NCBI GenBank assembly: GCA_040954595.2
Contig: CM082590.2
Span: 8,432,001 to 8,496,000 of the forward strand
Source of the DNA: Balanoglossus misakiensis
Taxonomy: Eukaryota > Hemichordata
Length of the DNA stretch: 64,000 nucleotides
Reading direction: 5' to 3'
The position numbers and the translations under genes are program-made. This document shows, one piece after another, positions 11,402 through 23,890 of this stretch. The notes below the pieces were generated by a model that worked only from the letters and a program-made list of their open reading frames with translations, was not told where the DNA came from and did no database searches. Each line of letters begins with the position of its first letter. Position 1 is the first letter of the stretch.

Positions 11402-14400
11402 TCACATCCTGAAGACGCCGAACTTGGTCTTCTCGATGGGCGCGTTCAGGGCCGCACTCAGACTGAGCCCCAACACCATTCTCGTATCTGCCGGGTCGAT
11501 AACTCCATCATCCCATAGCCTACATATAAAGAAATAATTACAGTCAAGTAAATTGTAAATAGGTCAAAATTCCATAGCATGTACTAGGCCAATATAAACA
11601 GTGTTCAATTAATGACCTTCAGGTTCAAAAATGTCTTGCATTGGCGACTAGTTTGTAACCCACCTTGCACTTGCATAATAAGGATTTCCTTCTTTTTCAT
11701 ATTTGGCCAGAATTGGTGCCTTCATCCTTTCTGTGTCTTCCTTTGTCCACTACAGAGTGAAAATAAAAGCAAAGGTATCATTTATTCTGCAGAAAGCCAG
11801 AATAACCTCACCATAATACATCTATAACTATAACCCTTCACCCCCAGTTCCATCTTCAGAGGTCCAACCTTACCATAGAAAACAATGGGTTTGGACTGAA
11901 CCATGGTGGTGAAGGGGTTAAAATGTACAGAGAGACCTACCTCTTTGCCTTCCTTCCTCACTTGCTGTTCTTTGACTGTTGATAAAACGATGGCCGCCTG
12001 CTCGCCACCCATCACAGAGACCCTGGCGTTGGGCCACATGTACAGGAAGCGTGGTCTGAAATGATACAAGCACCACAGGTTGTATTGGAACACTGGATTG
12101 GTTAGACGTGGTACTGTTATTCTGTTTAATATGACTGACTATCACTGTAACACTTGCAGCTTACGAAGTGCTTGTTTTGGCTCCTGCTGTCCAAATGCGA
12201 ATGTCAACCCTTTCACCCCCCATTTCCCGGTATAAAGGTCCAGCTTTGCTACTGACAACAAAGAAACTGGAAGAAACCATGGTGGTTCAAGGGATAAACC
12301 AGGCTCACCCACTTACCCATAAGCTCTGCCACACATTCCGTAGTTTCCTGCGCCGTACGACCCACCAATGATCACGGTCATCTTGGGGACCTTCGCGCAC
12401 GACACGGCCGTCACCAGTTTCGCGCCGTTCTTGGCTATACCGCCCTCTTCAGCTGCTTTGCCGACCATGAAACCTGCAATGCACAAAAAAAGCATGAATG
12501 ATTTGACCTTTCAACTCTGAACCTAACCGAATACATTATGTGGAAATTGCCTCACAGGTTACCTGGAGTAGGTCAGAGTGAAGTTGATCAAAACACTATG
12601 TTCTCCCGTATGCTGGTACCAATGCCACCCTTTTACCCCCATTTCCCTGTATGGAGGTCCAGTATTGCTACTGAAAACAACAGACTTGGACCAAACCATG
12701 GTGGTGGAAGGGTTAACGGCATATACATGGGTGTCATCCATGTTTCTAAGAGGACACACCTAGTTTGTTACCAACCCAATAGTCCAGCGATCTTACCTGT
12801 AATATTTTGAAGAAATATAAGAGGTATACCACGCTGACAACAAAGCTCTATGAAGTGAGTTCCCTGTCAAGAAATAAGCAAAACTGGCTTTAATATTTTC
12901 ACCATGAAGTACACAGTAAAATTTCTAGCTAAAAAACAAAGCATAATTAGAAACATTTCATGCCCCTTGTCAACTTTCCCGGATTTCTAGGGATACATTT
13001 CTTCCTTCCAGGACAGATTCCGGGACTGTCCGGATATTCCGGGAGAAAGGAACCCTGATGACGGCAAATTCATTCCAGAGGACTTGTGGAATATAAGTAA
13101 ATGTAGATATACACAACTTACTTTTAATGCTGATTCTGAAAATAACACACCGTTGTTGCCTAGGATACCGACTGGATAGCCATGGATTCTTGCAAAACCT
13201 GTCAAGACCACCAAGGTTTTACTGTATTAGCCTTGCGAATAGATGACAATTGTTGATGGATGGGTGGGTGGACACCGACGGACGTACAGATGTTCTAATC
13301 TGACAAACTATACATCGCTAACAGTGGAGCTAGTTACCATGATGAGGACAACTAACCTGTAACAAGAGTCTCTCCGTAAAGTTTCTTGAATTCATGGAAC
13401 TCGCTTCCATCGACGACCCTCGCGATGACTTCCCGCACGTCGTACGGTTTGAGAAGATTGGTTCCGACAATCCCGTACATTTCGTCAGCCGGGTACAACG
13501 GATCTTGTGGCTTGTCAATGGTCACCTGTAAAGTTGAAGACAGATTGTGATTGAAAGATAAAATTCTGATCAATACAAAATTTACTTATACAATAAAGCA
13601 GTGTAATTGTGTACGGTATACTTACATCCACATTCTTCTCGTAGTTGAGATTTTTGACGACTTTCCTGGCTAGGTACAGAGCATGTTCATCATTCACTGC
13701 GTAGTGATCCGTCACTCCTGATGTCCTGCATTACAAAAAAACATGGAATTACAATGTATCAAAATCCCGGAAAAGAAGATTCCTAGGTACATGTACACAT
13801 AAAACTGTGTGTGTGTGAAACAGTCACATAAATACTATTTGCGTGATTATTCATTCATACGTTCATTCATTCATTGGTTAGTTGATTGATTGATTGATGT
13901 ACTGATTGATTGATGATTAATTCATTTGAAAAGATACTGGCTTCACCAGACATACCCCTCCACCCCCCCTCCCCCATTCCCAGATTATGGTTCCACCCTG
14001 TCTACTCAATACTACAGGATGCATCTAAAACACAGCTCTGAAAGGGATGATGGAGTATACCACTCACCTACAGTGTAAATCGGCACCTCCCAGTTCTTCA
14101 GCTGTCACTTTCTCATGTGTCGCTGCATAGACCTGGGACCACAAGAAGATGATGGTTGAGGAACTCAATGAACTTTAAGATTTCTATTCATAACTGTGTT
14201 ATGTACATATAGCCTTTCCTATCGTTTACGTACTGTAAAACACTTTATTTTCGCGAGTTAAAATTTTCGCGATATCGAGAGAGGCCGCTGTTTCGCGAGT
14301 ATTAATTTTTTGCGTTCTCTTATTTCATTCACTGCATCGTTATCTTCAAAAAAAAATTACGCGACTTTTTATTTTCACGCTATTTTGGCTCTCGCGTATT

Positions 14401-16779
14401 TCGTAAAAAATTTATTGCTCGCAAAAATAAAGTGTTTTACAGTATTTTTATGTCATTGACAATGATGAGAGAATACATTGTGCACAAATAAAAGTGAAAA
14501 CAAATGTTCGGCCAAAACTCACCAGTGGAGGGCCTCCCAGAAAGATGGTCCCCTTTTTCCGGACAATAATACTTTCATCTGACATGGCTGGAACGTACGC
14601 GCCACCTGCTGTACAACTGCCCATTACCACTGCGATCTGATTGGATAAAAGACAAAATACTGGACAGTGATTGGTTGCCTGTTTCACATACTGTTTTCTA
14701 AGACAAAAACATTGTTGTTGTTTTTTAATTGAATCTGAAATCACCAACCTGTGGTATTCCCTGAGCGGAGAGAGTTGCCTGGTTGTAAAATATCCGTCCG
14801 AAATGTTCTCGATCTGGGAAGACTTTGTCCTGCCTCGGAAGATTCGCGCCACCGGAGTCCACTAGAAATTAATATTCATGGATGAACACGATTATATGGG
14901 ATAGAGACTACAACATGTTCAAAATTGTTCTCACACTCTCACTGAATCGAAAGCTGTATATGACGCGAGCACTGATTGGTTGAAAAAGCATTCATTTGCA
15001 AACGCGCGCTAAATGTTATCCAATGGCGCGATGTGTATTATAGGGACAGAGGCTACACGTGCCCAGACGACAGTTCCAGAGTCATTTATTCAATGTTTTT
15101 AACGACTTTGGCTAATTTGCTACCGTGTGAGAAATAGAATCTCACACACCAAGGACCTGGGATCATATTTCTCACATCGTCAGGGATATTCCCAAACTCG
15201 TGTGAGAAATATGATCCCAGGTCCTTGGGAGTGTGAGATTCTATTATTCACTAGCTGCTATACACAGGTTTGACTATACTTACCTAAATATATACAAGGG
15301 AGTCTGTTTTCTCTGGCGATTTCTTGAGCCCTGAGATGTTTCTTGACGGTGACTGGGTAATAGGTGCCACCTTTGACTGTGGCATCGTTGGCTACTATGA
15401 TACACTCCACGCTATGAGGAAGGAAAAATGACTCTTACATAGTAATTTGAGTAAAGCATGCATTTTGCATCTACTCAAATTCTGAAAGGGCATTATTGTA
15501 TGTATTTGAAAGTTTTAATTATCTCGAATCTGTCAGTCGAATCTGTCAGGTCAGGTAATATGACTGATAGACGATTCAACGATAGTTTTTTTTGTATGTG
15601 GCATCTTTACAATTCTTGCCTTTGCCACTGTACTCTCTGCCTTGATTGAGGGCGTTATGACAGTTGATTTCACTTACCCTGATACGCGACCAATCCCTGT
15701 GACAATTCCCCCAGCAGGCACCACTTCATTACCATACAGCTCATACCCAGCCAGTTGAGAAAACTCTAAGAATGGTGATCTGGGGAAATGGTGAATAAAA
15801 ACACATTATGTGGGGTGCTAACATACCAGTTTGGAAACCAATATCTTGGAAAGTTGATATGTAGCCCATGACAGATATTCTTAGGCTGCTCATGTGAAAT
15901 AGTGTGCTAGATAGCAAACAGTCATTCGAAGATTAAAACACATCCATTTTACTCTATATGGGGATATATAAATTAATGGTTTGCCTTTAACCCTTTTCTC
16001 CCTGTTTCCCTTTATACAGGTCCAACTTTACCATAGAAAAGTATTCATTTGGGCCAAACCATGGTAGTGGAAGGGTTGAAGCCACTGACTGTACCTGTAA
16101 GTATAACTTACCCAGGATCTAGTAGTGTTGTTATCCTATCTCTCACAAACAGTTTGCCTCGTGATGTGTGTGTTTTGATATACTTCTCTCCTCCGCCCTG
16201 GGTGATGCTGGCAACATTGGTTTTCAGATTATCCACAAGCGCTTTCATCTCTGCATAGTTTTCCTATCAGATGATAAAAAGATGGCTCATTAATTAATGA
16301 TGATATAATTTAAATATAAAGATTGATGTAATTGGATGAAAATGTGTGATCTGTATTAATATGGTCATTAACAGTAATTTCATCAGAGACATCAAACATT
16401 ATATTGCACATGTTGCCAATATCATAAAGTAATATTGGACACTGGAGAATGGCTAAGTGAAAGGGGGCGTGGCAGTTGTCTGATTTTGTTCTTAGCCTTT
16501 ACTAACAACTCAACTCGCGTGTAGGCTAAAACATCCCATACGATCGGCATGAAGGAGAGATCCCTTTGATCATATGTGTAATAGGTTACTAGGTTAAACG
16601 GACACTGGTATCTATCTGTATGTAATGTACATGGTCCATCATCTCACCTGGTATGCATCGGAATTGACATCGGGTTTACTTCCTATAGGCGTGACTCGAT
16701 CCATATAATAGTGTCTTTTATTGATGTAGTACAGTGGCCTCAGGCCAACTGTTCGAAGCCGACTGATTACACTTGTCAT
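11402..16779 (-). CDS. MCCC2: Methylcrotonoyl-CoA carboxylase beta chain, mitochondrial
   Basis: This is the carboxyltransferase subunit of 3-methylcrotonyl-CoA carboxylase. It moves CO2 from biotin on the alpha subunit to 3-methylcrotonyl-CoA in leucine breakdown in the mitochondrial matrix. Fifteen coding exons in transcript order: 16648-16779, 16112-16263, 15678-15779, 15284-15411, 14749-14861, 14523-14636, 14068-14132, 13626-13725, 13357-13525, 13122-13198, 12797-12863, 12317-12473, 11941-12055, 11664-11749, 11402-11519. They sum to 1695 nt, 564 aa, against 563 in human. The N-terminus [18 protein letters not shown] is basic and hydroxylated like a mitochondrial presequence. Carboxyltransferase motifs are present in order: [72 protein letters not shown] and [12 protein letters not shown]. 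No break is seen. It shares a ~430-bp divergent promoter region with FAH. Confidence 0.97.
11830..11921 (-). mobile_element. TTAA MITE copy, reverse
   Basis: The copy lies in the MCCC2 intron between exons 11941-12055 and 11664-11749. The right end reads GGTGAAGGGGTTAA. Confidence 0.8.
12205..12297 (-). mobile_element. TTAA MITE copy, reverse
   Basis: The left terminus AACCCTTTCACC is intact and the right end is diverged (CAAGGGATAA). It lies in an MCCC2 intron 20 bp from the donor of exon 12317-12473. Confidence 0.75.
12626..12716 (-). mobile_element. TTAA MITE copy, reverse
   Basis: An MCCC2 intron copy. The right end GGAAGGGTTAA carries TTAA; the left end is diverged. Confidence 0.75.
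14231..14444. mobile_element. MITE with TACTGTAAAACACTTTATTT inverted ends (MCCC2 intron)
   Basis: The left end TACTGTAAAACACTTTATTT mirrors the right end AATAAAGTGTTTTACAGTA. The interior is rich in TTCGCG. A fragment of the same family (ACTGCATCGTTATCT) occurs near 21855-21955. Confidence 0.8.
15131..15247. repeat. Hairpin-forming inverted repeat in MCCC2 intron
   Basis: Arms of about 45 bp (AAGGACCTGGGATCATATTT against AAATATGATCCCAGGTCCTT) surround a ~24-base loop. The outer parts ATAGAATCTCACAC and GTGTGAGATTCTAT also pair. Confidence 0.85.
15987..16079 (-). mobile_element. TTAA MITE copy, reverse
   Basis: TTAA is at 15987-15990 on the left; the right flank has decayed to TTGA. It is an MCCC2 intron copy. 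Confidence 0.75.
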
Positions 16780-17210
16780 CTTGTCTGCAATATGCGATAC
16801 CGGCGAAAACTACACTAAGTGGGTCATCGATTTCACTCGGCGGACGCCATTGCTATACCGGCATGCTTCAGTGCCCCGACACGCTCTGTCCCAAAATGTA
16901 ACCATTCGCTTGAAGCAAATAATCCTGTAAAGAAACGCTCCTGTTTACGATATGTTGATTAAAAGCGTGTATGTGGTGACGCTTATTATCATTTTATATG
17001 TTTTTAGTTACAATGGCAATGTTTTCTTCAACCATTTTGTGTTTTTACTGTACAAGCGACAGAATACAAACTTTTTTGCATAAATTATATAGACACCTAG
17101 CCGGACTATTTGTAAACATCTGAAAGGAATCACACGTTGTTATTTACAGACGACAAAAATCTTCACAACCTCCGTAGTCTGCTATAACTGCAAGTTCCAA
17201 CATCAACGTC
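16780..17210. promoter_or_regulatory. Shared divergent promoter region MCCC2 / FAH
   Basis: Only about 430 bp separate the two start codons, which point away from each other. No TATA box is evident. The MCCC2-proximal half is richer in CpG than the flanking introns (around 16800-16900). Both 5' UTRs and the common core promoter must lie here unless upstream exons exist. Confidence 0.6.
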
Positions 17211-20200
17211 ATGTCTTTCCTACCCTGCAGTCCTGATTGCCTGTTTCCAATCCAGAACCTTCCATATGGTGTGTTTTCAACCGCCAACAACGTAAGTATT
17301 TACAGCGATGAAAGAGACACGTGTTTTTATTGGCTAGGGAACGGGGGTGTGACTGGGGGTTTGGTCGCTGGAAAGCAGACGGAAAAATTATGTCACTCGA
17401 TCATGGACGTCTCCTGGAAACATTTGCTTTTTTCAAACCCGCTTTTGCACATATACTTTGCATTTATCAACTGGCAAGACCTTTGCCTGTATATGTCGTC
17501 ACGATCGGTGATTTTATCCGATTTTGATCGTTGATAAACATGCATGAATTGCGAACACACCGCTGTCATTCATGTCTGTCTATTGACGTGTCCTGATCGG
17601 GTCACGCAAGGTCACACCGACTTCGCAAACTCAAGGTCCGATCGGCCGTCCATTCGGAGGGATGGTGCACTTTCATCGAGACTAGTAACCTTATCCAATC
17701 CGCGTGAAAGTGTGATGGAACATGTCAAATATTTTTGCGAAAGTGTACGCTTTCGTTGTCAATAACAAATGTACAGTATGACAAGAGTATCCGGTTTCAA
17801 AACCGGACACTCACCATACACTTAAATAAAATAGGTCTAATTTTGCCGGATACTAGTAGATCCGTTTTGACTTTCTACACACCTTTGATAAAATCTCTAC
17901 AAAGCCAATTGTTTTAGAAATAGATATGGTCAAACCAGGACCAGATAATGGTGTAGAAAATAGCTGGTAGCCAGTACAAATCACCAACTGGTACTGTGCT
18001 AAAACAAGGCTGTTTATGGAATTTGCATTGGGTCAAACAAATTATGTTTACATTGGCAGATATTTTGAGGCCATACCTAAATGTTACTACTAATTTTTTT
18101 TTAATTCTTGTCGATGGAGGACAATGTTTTCATTGGTTTATTTTTCCATAGATCTACAATTGTAAAAATTATATTCTTTTTTTTCAGCCACGACATCGCA
18201 TCGGTGTTGCCATTTGCGACCAAATTTTGGATTTGAGTGTGGTCAAGGATTTATTCACTGGTCCAATTTTGTCCAAGTGTAACCATGTTTTTGACGAGGT
18301 GAGTGCTTGTCCCTGTACATCAACTGGCTGCTATCTGATTCAAATGTCTTTATGATCTTGTATGGACCAATTGTAATTCAATATGATTTATTGGAGGGAA
18401 GATTGTGATTATGGACGCAAACAATAAATTTGGTCGTACAATATGTCCAAGATAATCAGTCCTTTAAAAAACTAGTCACTGACTGAAAGAAAAAACAAAA
18501 CAGATTTATAGAAACAAATACTTAGGAAAAACAGCAAGGTTTTTGCCTTTCTTGAATTACGCAAAGTAAAGATTTTCTCAGTTGACCTGCACTGACCAAT
18601 AGTTTTATGGCTTTAATTATCTTTACCCAATCACAGTCTCTGTTCAATAAGTTTATGGTTTGAATTATCTTTACCCAATCACAGCCTGTGTTAAATGGCT
18701 TCATGGCTTTGGGTCGACCTGCCTGGTCAGAGGCACGAGCTGCTCTTCAGAAGTTGCTGTCGGCTGGAGAGCCTACTCTAAGAGACAATGCTGACCTCAG
18801 AGCCAGGTAAGATTTCCCCTGTTTGCTCTGTCACCCCCATTTCCCTATGTAGAGGTCCAACTTCACCATAGAGAAGAGAGGGTTTGGACCAAATCTTCAG
18901 GTTGTCAAAGGGTTGTAGACCCATATTTGCTAACAGAAGTGTTACTAGGGTTGGTAAATCGTTTACCAATGTACCCCAAACTAACTGTAAAAAAACCAGC
19001 CAGTAATGATCAAAATTCTTTGTAGTACAAAATTTATTTTTGAGGGTAGCTTTAGCTCTTCTCAGATTATACAAAATTACATAACCAAATGATTCAAACA
19101 GCAAGAATTAAGCTTTCATTGTTAAAAAATATTTCAAAAATATATTTACAGGTACCACTACCCCTGTTGATGCCATCCTAGATGGAACACTGCAGATACC
19201 TGTATATTTGACATCCCTTTCATTTGTATTCTCTCTGTAATTCTTACAGGGCCTTTGTTGCGCAGAGTGAAGCTACCATGCACCTGCCTGCAAAGATCGG
19301 AGACTACACCGACTTCTATTCGTCCATCTACCATGCCACCAACGTTGGGATTATGTTCAGAGGCAAAGACAACGCCCTCATGCCAAACTGGTAAGTTGCT
19401 ATGGTAACAGATGCAGTATTCTCTGGATCTCACTACCTGATGACGTTCGTCTAGCTACCAGTCTAGACTCTTTTAAGGGGAAACTGAAGACTCACTTGTT
19501 TAATAAAACAGCCTACAGTGTGTGAACAACCATCGGGCGCCACTGAACAGTTCTAGGATATTGGTGCCATATAAATGTTTTTGATTGATTGATTGATTGA
19601 TATTCTGTAATAGTCCACAATGCAGTGCACAATAATGCAAATGATATCCCAGTATTACCGTGTTTGTTCGTTCATTCATTCACATAACAGGAAACATCTA
19701 CCAGTTGGCTACCATGGACGTGCGTCGTCTGTACTTGTATCGGGAACACCTGTCAGACGTCCGTGTGGACAAATGAAACCAGATGAGGGTAAGTTGTTTT
19801 GGTTGTACATACATCAGTATACACATGATGACTGATATATTCGGGCAACAGTGTATTTTTGATGACCTCGGGACTGCCAGTCACACCAAAACAGACTGTT
19901 TTCCCGATGGCATAGTCTGTTTTGGTGTGACTGGCAGTCCCGAGGTCATCAAAAATACACTCTTGCCCAAATATGTCAGTCATCATGTGTTTTATAACAC
20001 ACCAAACCGATCAAACTGATGCCCTAGGGAACAGTTAAAAATGACTAAATATTTATCATGATATTTGTTGTTGATTACAGCAAAACCACCAGTCTTTGGA
20101 CCCTGTAAACTTCTAGACTTTGAACTGGAAATGGTAAGGAACTATTTGTTGATAAATATGGTTTAATAATTAGAAGAGAGACAGCCTTAGCATCGTTTGA

Positions 20201-23200
20201 CCATCGTCTCGACTCTTAGGATGTACTTTTCTTGCTTTCCCAGTTAAAATGTAAGAATCATACTAGTATTCGTAACTTACAAACTTGTATTATCATTTTC
20301 AGGCTTTCTTTATTGGCCCTGGTAATAAGCTAGGAGATCGCATCCCAGTATCTCAGGCACATGAACATATATTTGGAATGGTGATCATGAACGACTGGAG
20401 TGGTGAGTCTAACTCTTCCACCCCCCTTTCTCTGTATAGAGGTCCAACTTTACTATAGAAACCAATGGGTTTGGACCAAACCATGGTGGTGAAAGGGTTG
20501 AACATATTACCTGTTGATCCCCTGATGACATTTGCTGTCCAGTGCTGTCCATAGTGACACATAGTACTATACCGCAACTTGCTTCAATATTAACTTTTCC
20601 TCGTTCTCTGCTCCACACAGCCCGCGACATCCAGAAGTGGGAATACGTACCCCTGGGTCCATTCCTCGGGAAAAGCTTCGGCACTTCCATCTCACCCTGG
20701 ATTGTGACCATGGACGCGCTGGCTCCATTCGCAGTCGCCAACCAAGTACAGGTGAGTGGAAGAATTCGTGGTGATCTGCATGAAACACTCCTCTTTGGCT
20801 GCAGCATAAATTAGTATCTTTGTTGCATATGTTTTTTCGTATGTGCACCTACACAGATTGTTTCCAGGTAACAGTTGTTGGAACTGTAACCTGGTCAGAA
20901 AATAGTTGAAAACATGTACTATACACATATTAACTGGCCATGCAGGCAACAGCATACGTCTGTAACCCAAGGGACTGTGAGAGACGTACCCCACAATACA
21001 GACTGTTTCCCGAGGCTGAAGGCCGAGTGAAGCAGTTTATTTGGGGGGTGGGGGTGGGGGTTTGGGGTGACTCGCAGTCCTGAGGGGCGACAGACGTATG
21101 CTGTTGCCCAAAAGGCCAGTCAATATGCATTTTGTAACACACCTGATCCACAGCTATGCATAAGAACTCACCATACACAAAGTGAGCGGGCATCATTTTT
21201 CGGAACTGATGCCTGGCGGGCAACAGTTCCGACAACTGATGACGTCGTTTTATATGGATCAGCACAAAACGAACGCATATAGCACATGACTATCATTTGG
21301 CAAATTAGACCACTGACTGTGGATGAGGTAGTGACTGTTACAATACAGATTGTTTGAAGCAGCACTTACAGTTACACTGCACTGTGCGATAACTGTTGTT
21401 TTTTTCTCATCATTATTTACTGTTTCTCATTCTTAGGACCCCGAACCTTTGCCATATCTGAAACATGATGATCCGTACAATTTCGACATCAATCTAGCAT
21501 GCGCCATAAAAGGTAAGACGGATTTACTTTGTTTCATTTTTGTGTTGTACGCGTGAATGAGTTTGTTAGTTTTTATAAACTGATCTTGTAAAGTCCCTGT
21601 AAAAGGACTTCAAGTCCTGGAATGTCTTGCTTGTCTAGTTTTGTGTTTTAACTCTTGTTTTGTTTTTCTGTACATATAGGTGAATCAATGGCTGCACCCA
21701 AAGTGGTGTCCAATTCAAACTTTAAGGTGAGTGTCATGGTTTTTTTCAGGGATAGAATACCTCTGTATAAATGCACAGAGGAATTCTGTCCCTGTTTTTG
21801 CCTGTATAGTATATGGATTCAACTGTGACAATTAATTTTTGCATTCACATATTTCACTGCATCGTTATCTCCGAAAAACATTTTACGCGACTTGTTATTT
21901 TTGCGTGTTTTGGGTCTCACCGAGTTCGTGAAATTGTCCCGTTTTACAATAAATACTGAGTGCATCATCTGTTGTTTTCAGCACATCTATTTATTTATTT
22001 ATTATTTTAATAAGGATTATAAATAGTAAGTACATCATCTTGTTTTTCCAGCACATCTATTGGACCATGAAGCAGCAGTTGGCTCACCACACTGTCAATG
22101 GATGCAACGTAGGACCTGGCGATTTGATGGCTTCGGGAACTATCAGTGGACCGGTAAGTCAAATCAGACCCTTTCACCCCTAATCGCCTGTACAGAGGTC
22201 CAACTTTAGCATAGAAAACAACGGATTTGGACCAAACCATGGTGGTAAAGGGTTAAAACTTGTGAATGAAACTTTTCAATATGGAGCAAATGTACATGCA
22301 ATGCACGGTTGGTGCTGCAGTGTTTTTTATTTTTTATTTTTTATTGACACTCAGGTAATATCATGGTCATGGAGTTTTTGTTTTTATTAAGTAATTCGCA
22401 TGCCGTGCAAATGGACAGGGTTTAACAAACTGTGGGTGCGCAGCTTAACCTAGAATATAGAATTCTACTGAAATGTCACCATTGATACAAGCATGGCAAC
22501 TATTATCTATCAGAGAAGTGGCTAACAATCATTAAAATTAACGTATCACCCAGAGTTGATTGGTCATAACTGGATGTGTCTACCAGAGACAAGATTGGTT
22601 AAATGTTTTTATTGTTGACGACACAAGACTGTTTCTCTAAACCTGTTTGTACTGCGATGTGTCGAAATGAATGATGTCAGGTACTTGAATTCATCTTTGG
22701 GCAATCAATGTGAAATGGATGGGGTTGTTACTGGTGAATGTTGCATGCTATGAATTAAACCTTTCACCCCCCGTTCCCTACTTAAGAGGTCCAACTTTGA
22801 TGATCGTGAAATACTGTTGGTAGACTTAAAGTGCAATGATGGCAAATTTCAAGTTGGACCTCAGAAACTCCTGGAAAATCGTAGAATGTGTAACGATTGT
22901 CAGCATATGATCTGGTCAGAAAAAATCACATGGTTTGCAGTTGTGTTCATCTCATAGACTTTTAACCCTTTCACCCCCTGTTCCCTCTTTCGAGGTCCAA
23001 CCTTACTATAAAAAAACAATGTGTTTGGACTGAACCATGGTGGTGAAAAGGGTTAAAGAATTATAAGACTGTAGACTGAACTTGTATTCTTTGGCTTTCA
23101 GACTGAGGACAGCTACGGGTCTATGCTGGAACTTTGCTGGAAGGGAACCAAACCTGTGGATATGGGCAACGGAGAGGTTAGAAAGTTTATTCAAGATGGT

Positions 23201-23890
23201 GATGAAGTCATCTTCTCAGGTGAGCTGTTATTGGTTTAGAGGTGTCACATGATTTGACTATGAACAGTAATTGGTCCTGTCAGGTGAGCTGTTATTGGTT
23301 TAGAGGTATCACATGATTTGACTATGAACAGTAATTGGTCCATCAGTATTGCGCGCTACTGTACTGCGAAGATAGGCTATAATTAGTGAAGAAAAAAGTT
23401 AAGTTCGGACAAGAGGCTGTTTTTGAGCACTGTAACAATGCAGACTGCAAAATTGTCTGACACGGTCCTCAGTAAATGTTGGAGAGTGAAAATACTCCAG
23501 AAGAAGAATGAAAAAAGAAACTACCCATACTGCAAATTGTAACTTTTGGTTAAGTGTGGTACCCAAGTAAATGTTACCGTGGTTCCCCTTAATATACCAG
23601 GGCCCACCTTAGCAAAATATATGGTAAACTTGGACCTCTAAAGAATTGTTATGCATATCTGTAACCGCGAATGCGTAACATACGAACCCACAGTGATATT
23701 AAAGTATAACGTACCGTAATAGGATTGTCACCAGTAAGTAAATACTAACAAATACATATCTATAATAATATTTTTTATTTTGTTTAATTTTATTTTTTGT
23801 TTTACGTTGCTAGGTTACTGCCAGGGGGATGGTTACCGTGTTGGTTTTGGTGACTGCACTGGGAAACTGCTTCCAGCGAATCAGTCGTAA
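17211..23890 (+). CDS. FAH: Fumarylacetoacetase
   Basis: Fumarylacetoacetase hydrolyses 4-fumarylacetoacetate to fumarate and acetoacetate, the last step of tyrosine and phenylalanine catabolism, in the cytosol. Thirteen coding exons: 17211-17291, 18188-18298, 18685-18806, 19250-19390, 19691-19788, 20081-20133, 20303-20402, 20621-20751, 21437-21512, 21680-21726, 22052-22153, 23102-23219, 23814-23890. They sum to 1257 nt, 418 aa, against 419 in human. The N-terminus [17 protein letters not shown] and its SH3-like domain match the family. Metal and catalytic residues known in the mammalian enzyme are kept: DYTDFYSS (Asp), [12 protein letters not shown] (His), LDFELEM (two Glu), MNDWSARD (Asp), LGKSFGT (Lys) and SMLEL (Glu). 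The C-terminus is [20 protein letters not shown]. Three of its splice junctions carry a nearby duplicate copy (see findings). It is divergent from MCCC2 and convergent with USP8. Confidence 0.97.
18826..18915 (-). mobile_element. TTAA MITE copy, reverse
   Basis: A diverged copy in FAH intron 3, about 20 bp from the donor. Confidence 0.7.
19433..19602 (+). mobile_element. 5'-truncated non-LTR retrotransposon (LINE) 3' end in FAH intron 4
   Basis: The frame from 19433 reads [18 protein letters not shown], then [12 protein letters not shown] and a stop at 19523-19525. This is the typical C-terminus of CR1/L2-like reverse-transcriptase ORFs. A short 3' tail ends in a (GATT)n run near 19585-19600. 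The rest of the element is missing, as expected for 5'-truncated LINE insertions. The family name is an inference from memory of the motif. Confidence 0.6.
19822..19990. repeat. Near-perfect palindrome (foldback element) in FAH intron 5
   Basis: Two arms of about 70-75 bp are almost exact inverse complements around a spacer of roughly 17 bases (TTTTCCCGATGGCATAG). The outer ends read CATGATGACTGA and TCAGTCATCATG. It codes for nothing convincing. A related, more diverged foldback lies at 20935-21125. Confidence 0.8.
20411..20500 (-). mobile_element. TTAA MITE copy, reverse
   Basis: It begins 8 bp inside the FAH intron that follows exon 20303-20402. The right end reads GGTGAAAGGGTT. Confidence 0.8.
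20935..21125. repeat. Foldback element related to the 19822-19990 palindrome
   Basis: The ends CTGGCCATGCAGGCAACAGC and its approximate inverse complement GCTGTTGCCCAAAAGGCCAG bracket a G-rich centre (GGGGGGTGGGGGTGGGG). Arms share CAACAGCATACGTCTGT with ACAGACGTATGCTGTTG. It lies in FAH intron 8. Confidence 0.7.
22167..22255 (-). mobile_element. TTAA MITE copy, reverse
   Basis: FAH intron 11 copy with TTAA at 22252-22255. Confidence 0.8.
22755..22802 (-). mobile_element. TTAA MITE fragment, reverse
   Basis: The left half only (TTAAACCTTTCACCCC to GGTCCAACTTT) is present; the rest is missing. Confidence 0.6.
22962..23056 (-). mobile_element. TTAA MITE copy, reverse, TTAA at both ends
   Basis: TTAA at 22962-22965 and 23053-23056 flank the inverted termini. 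It lies in FAH intron 11, about 45 bp before exon 12. Confidence 0.85.

Noticed and set aside
12559-12763. Open frames with [20 protein letters not shown]-like peptides at many sites
   Set aside because: They are translations of the TTAA MITE on either strand, found in introns and intergenic DNA; not genes.
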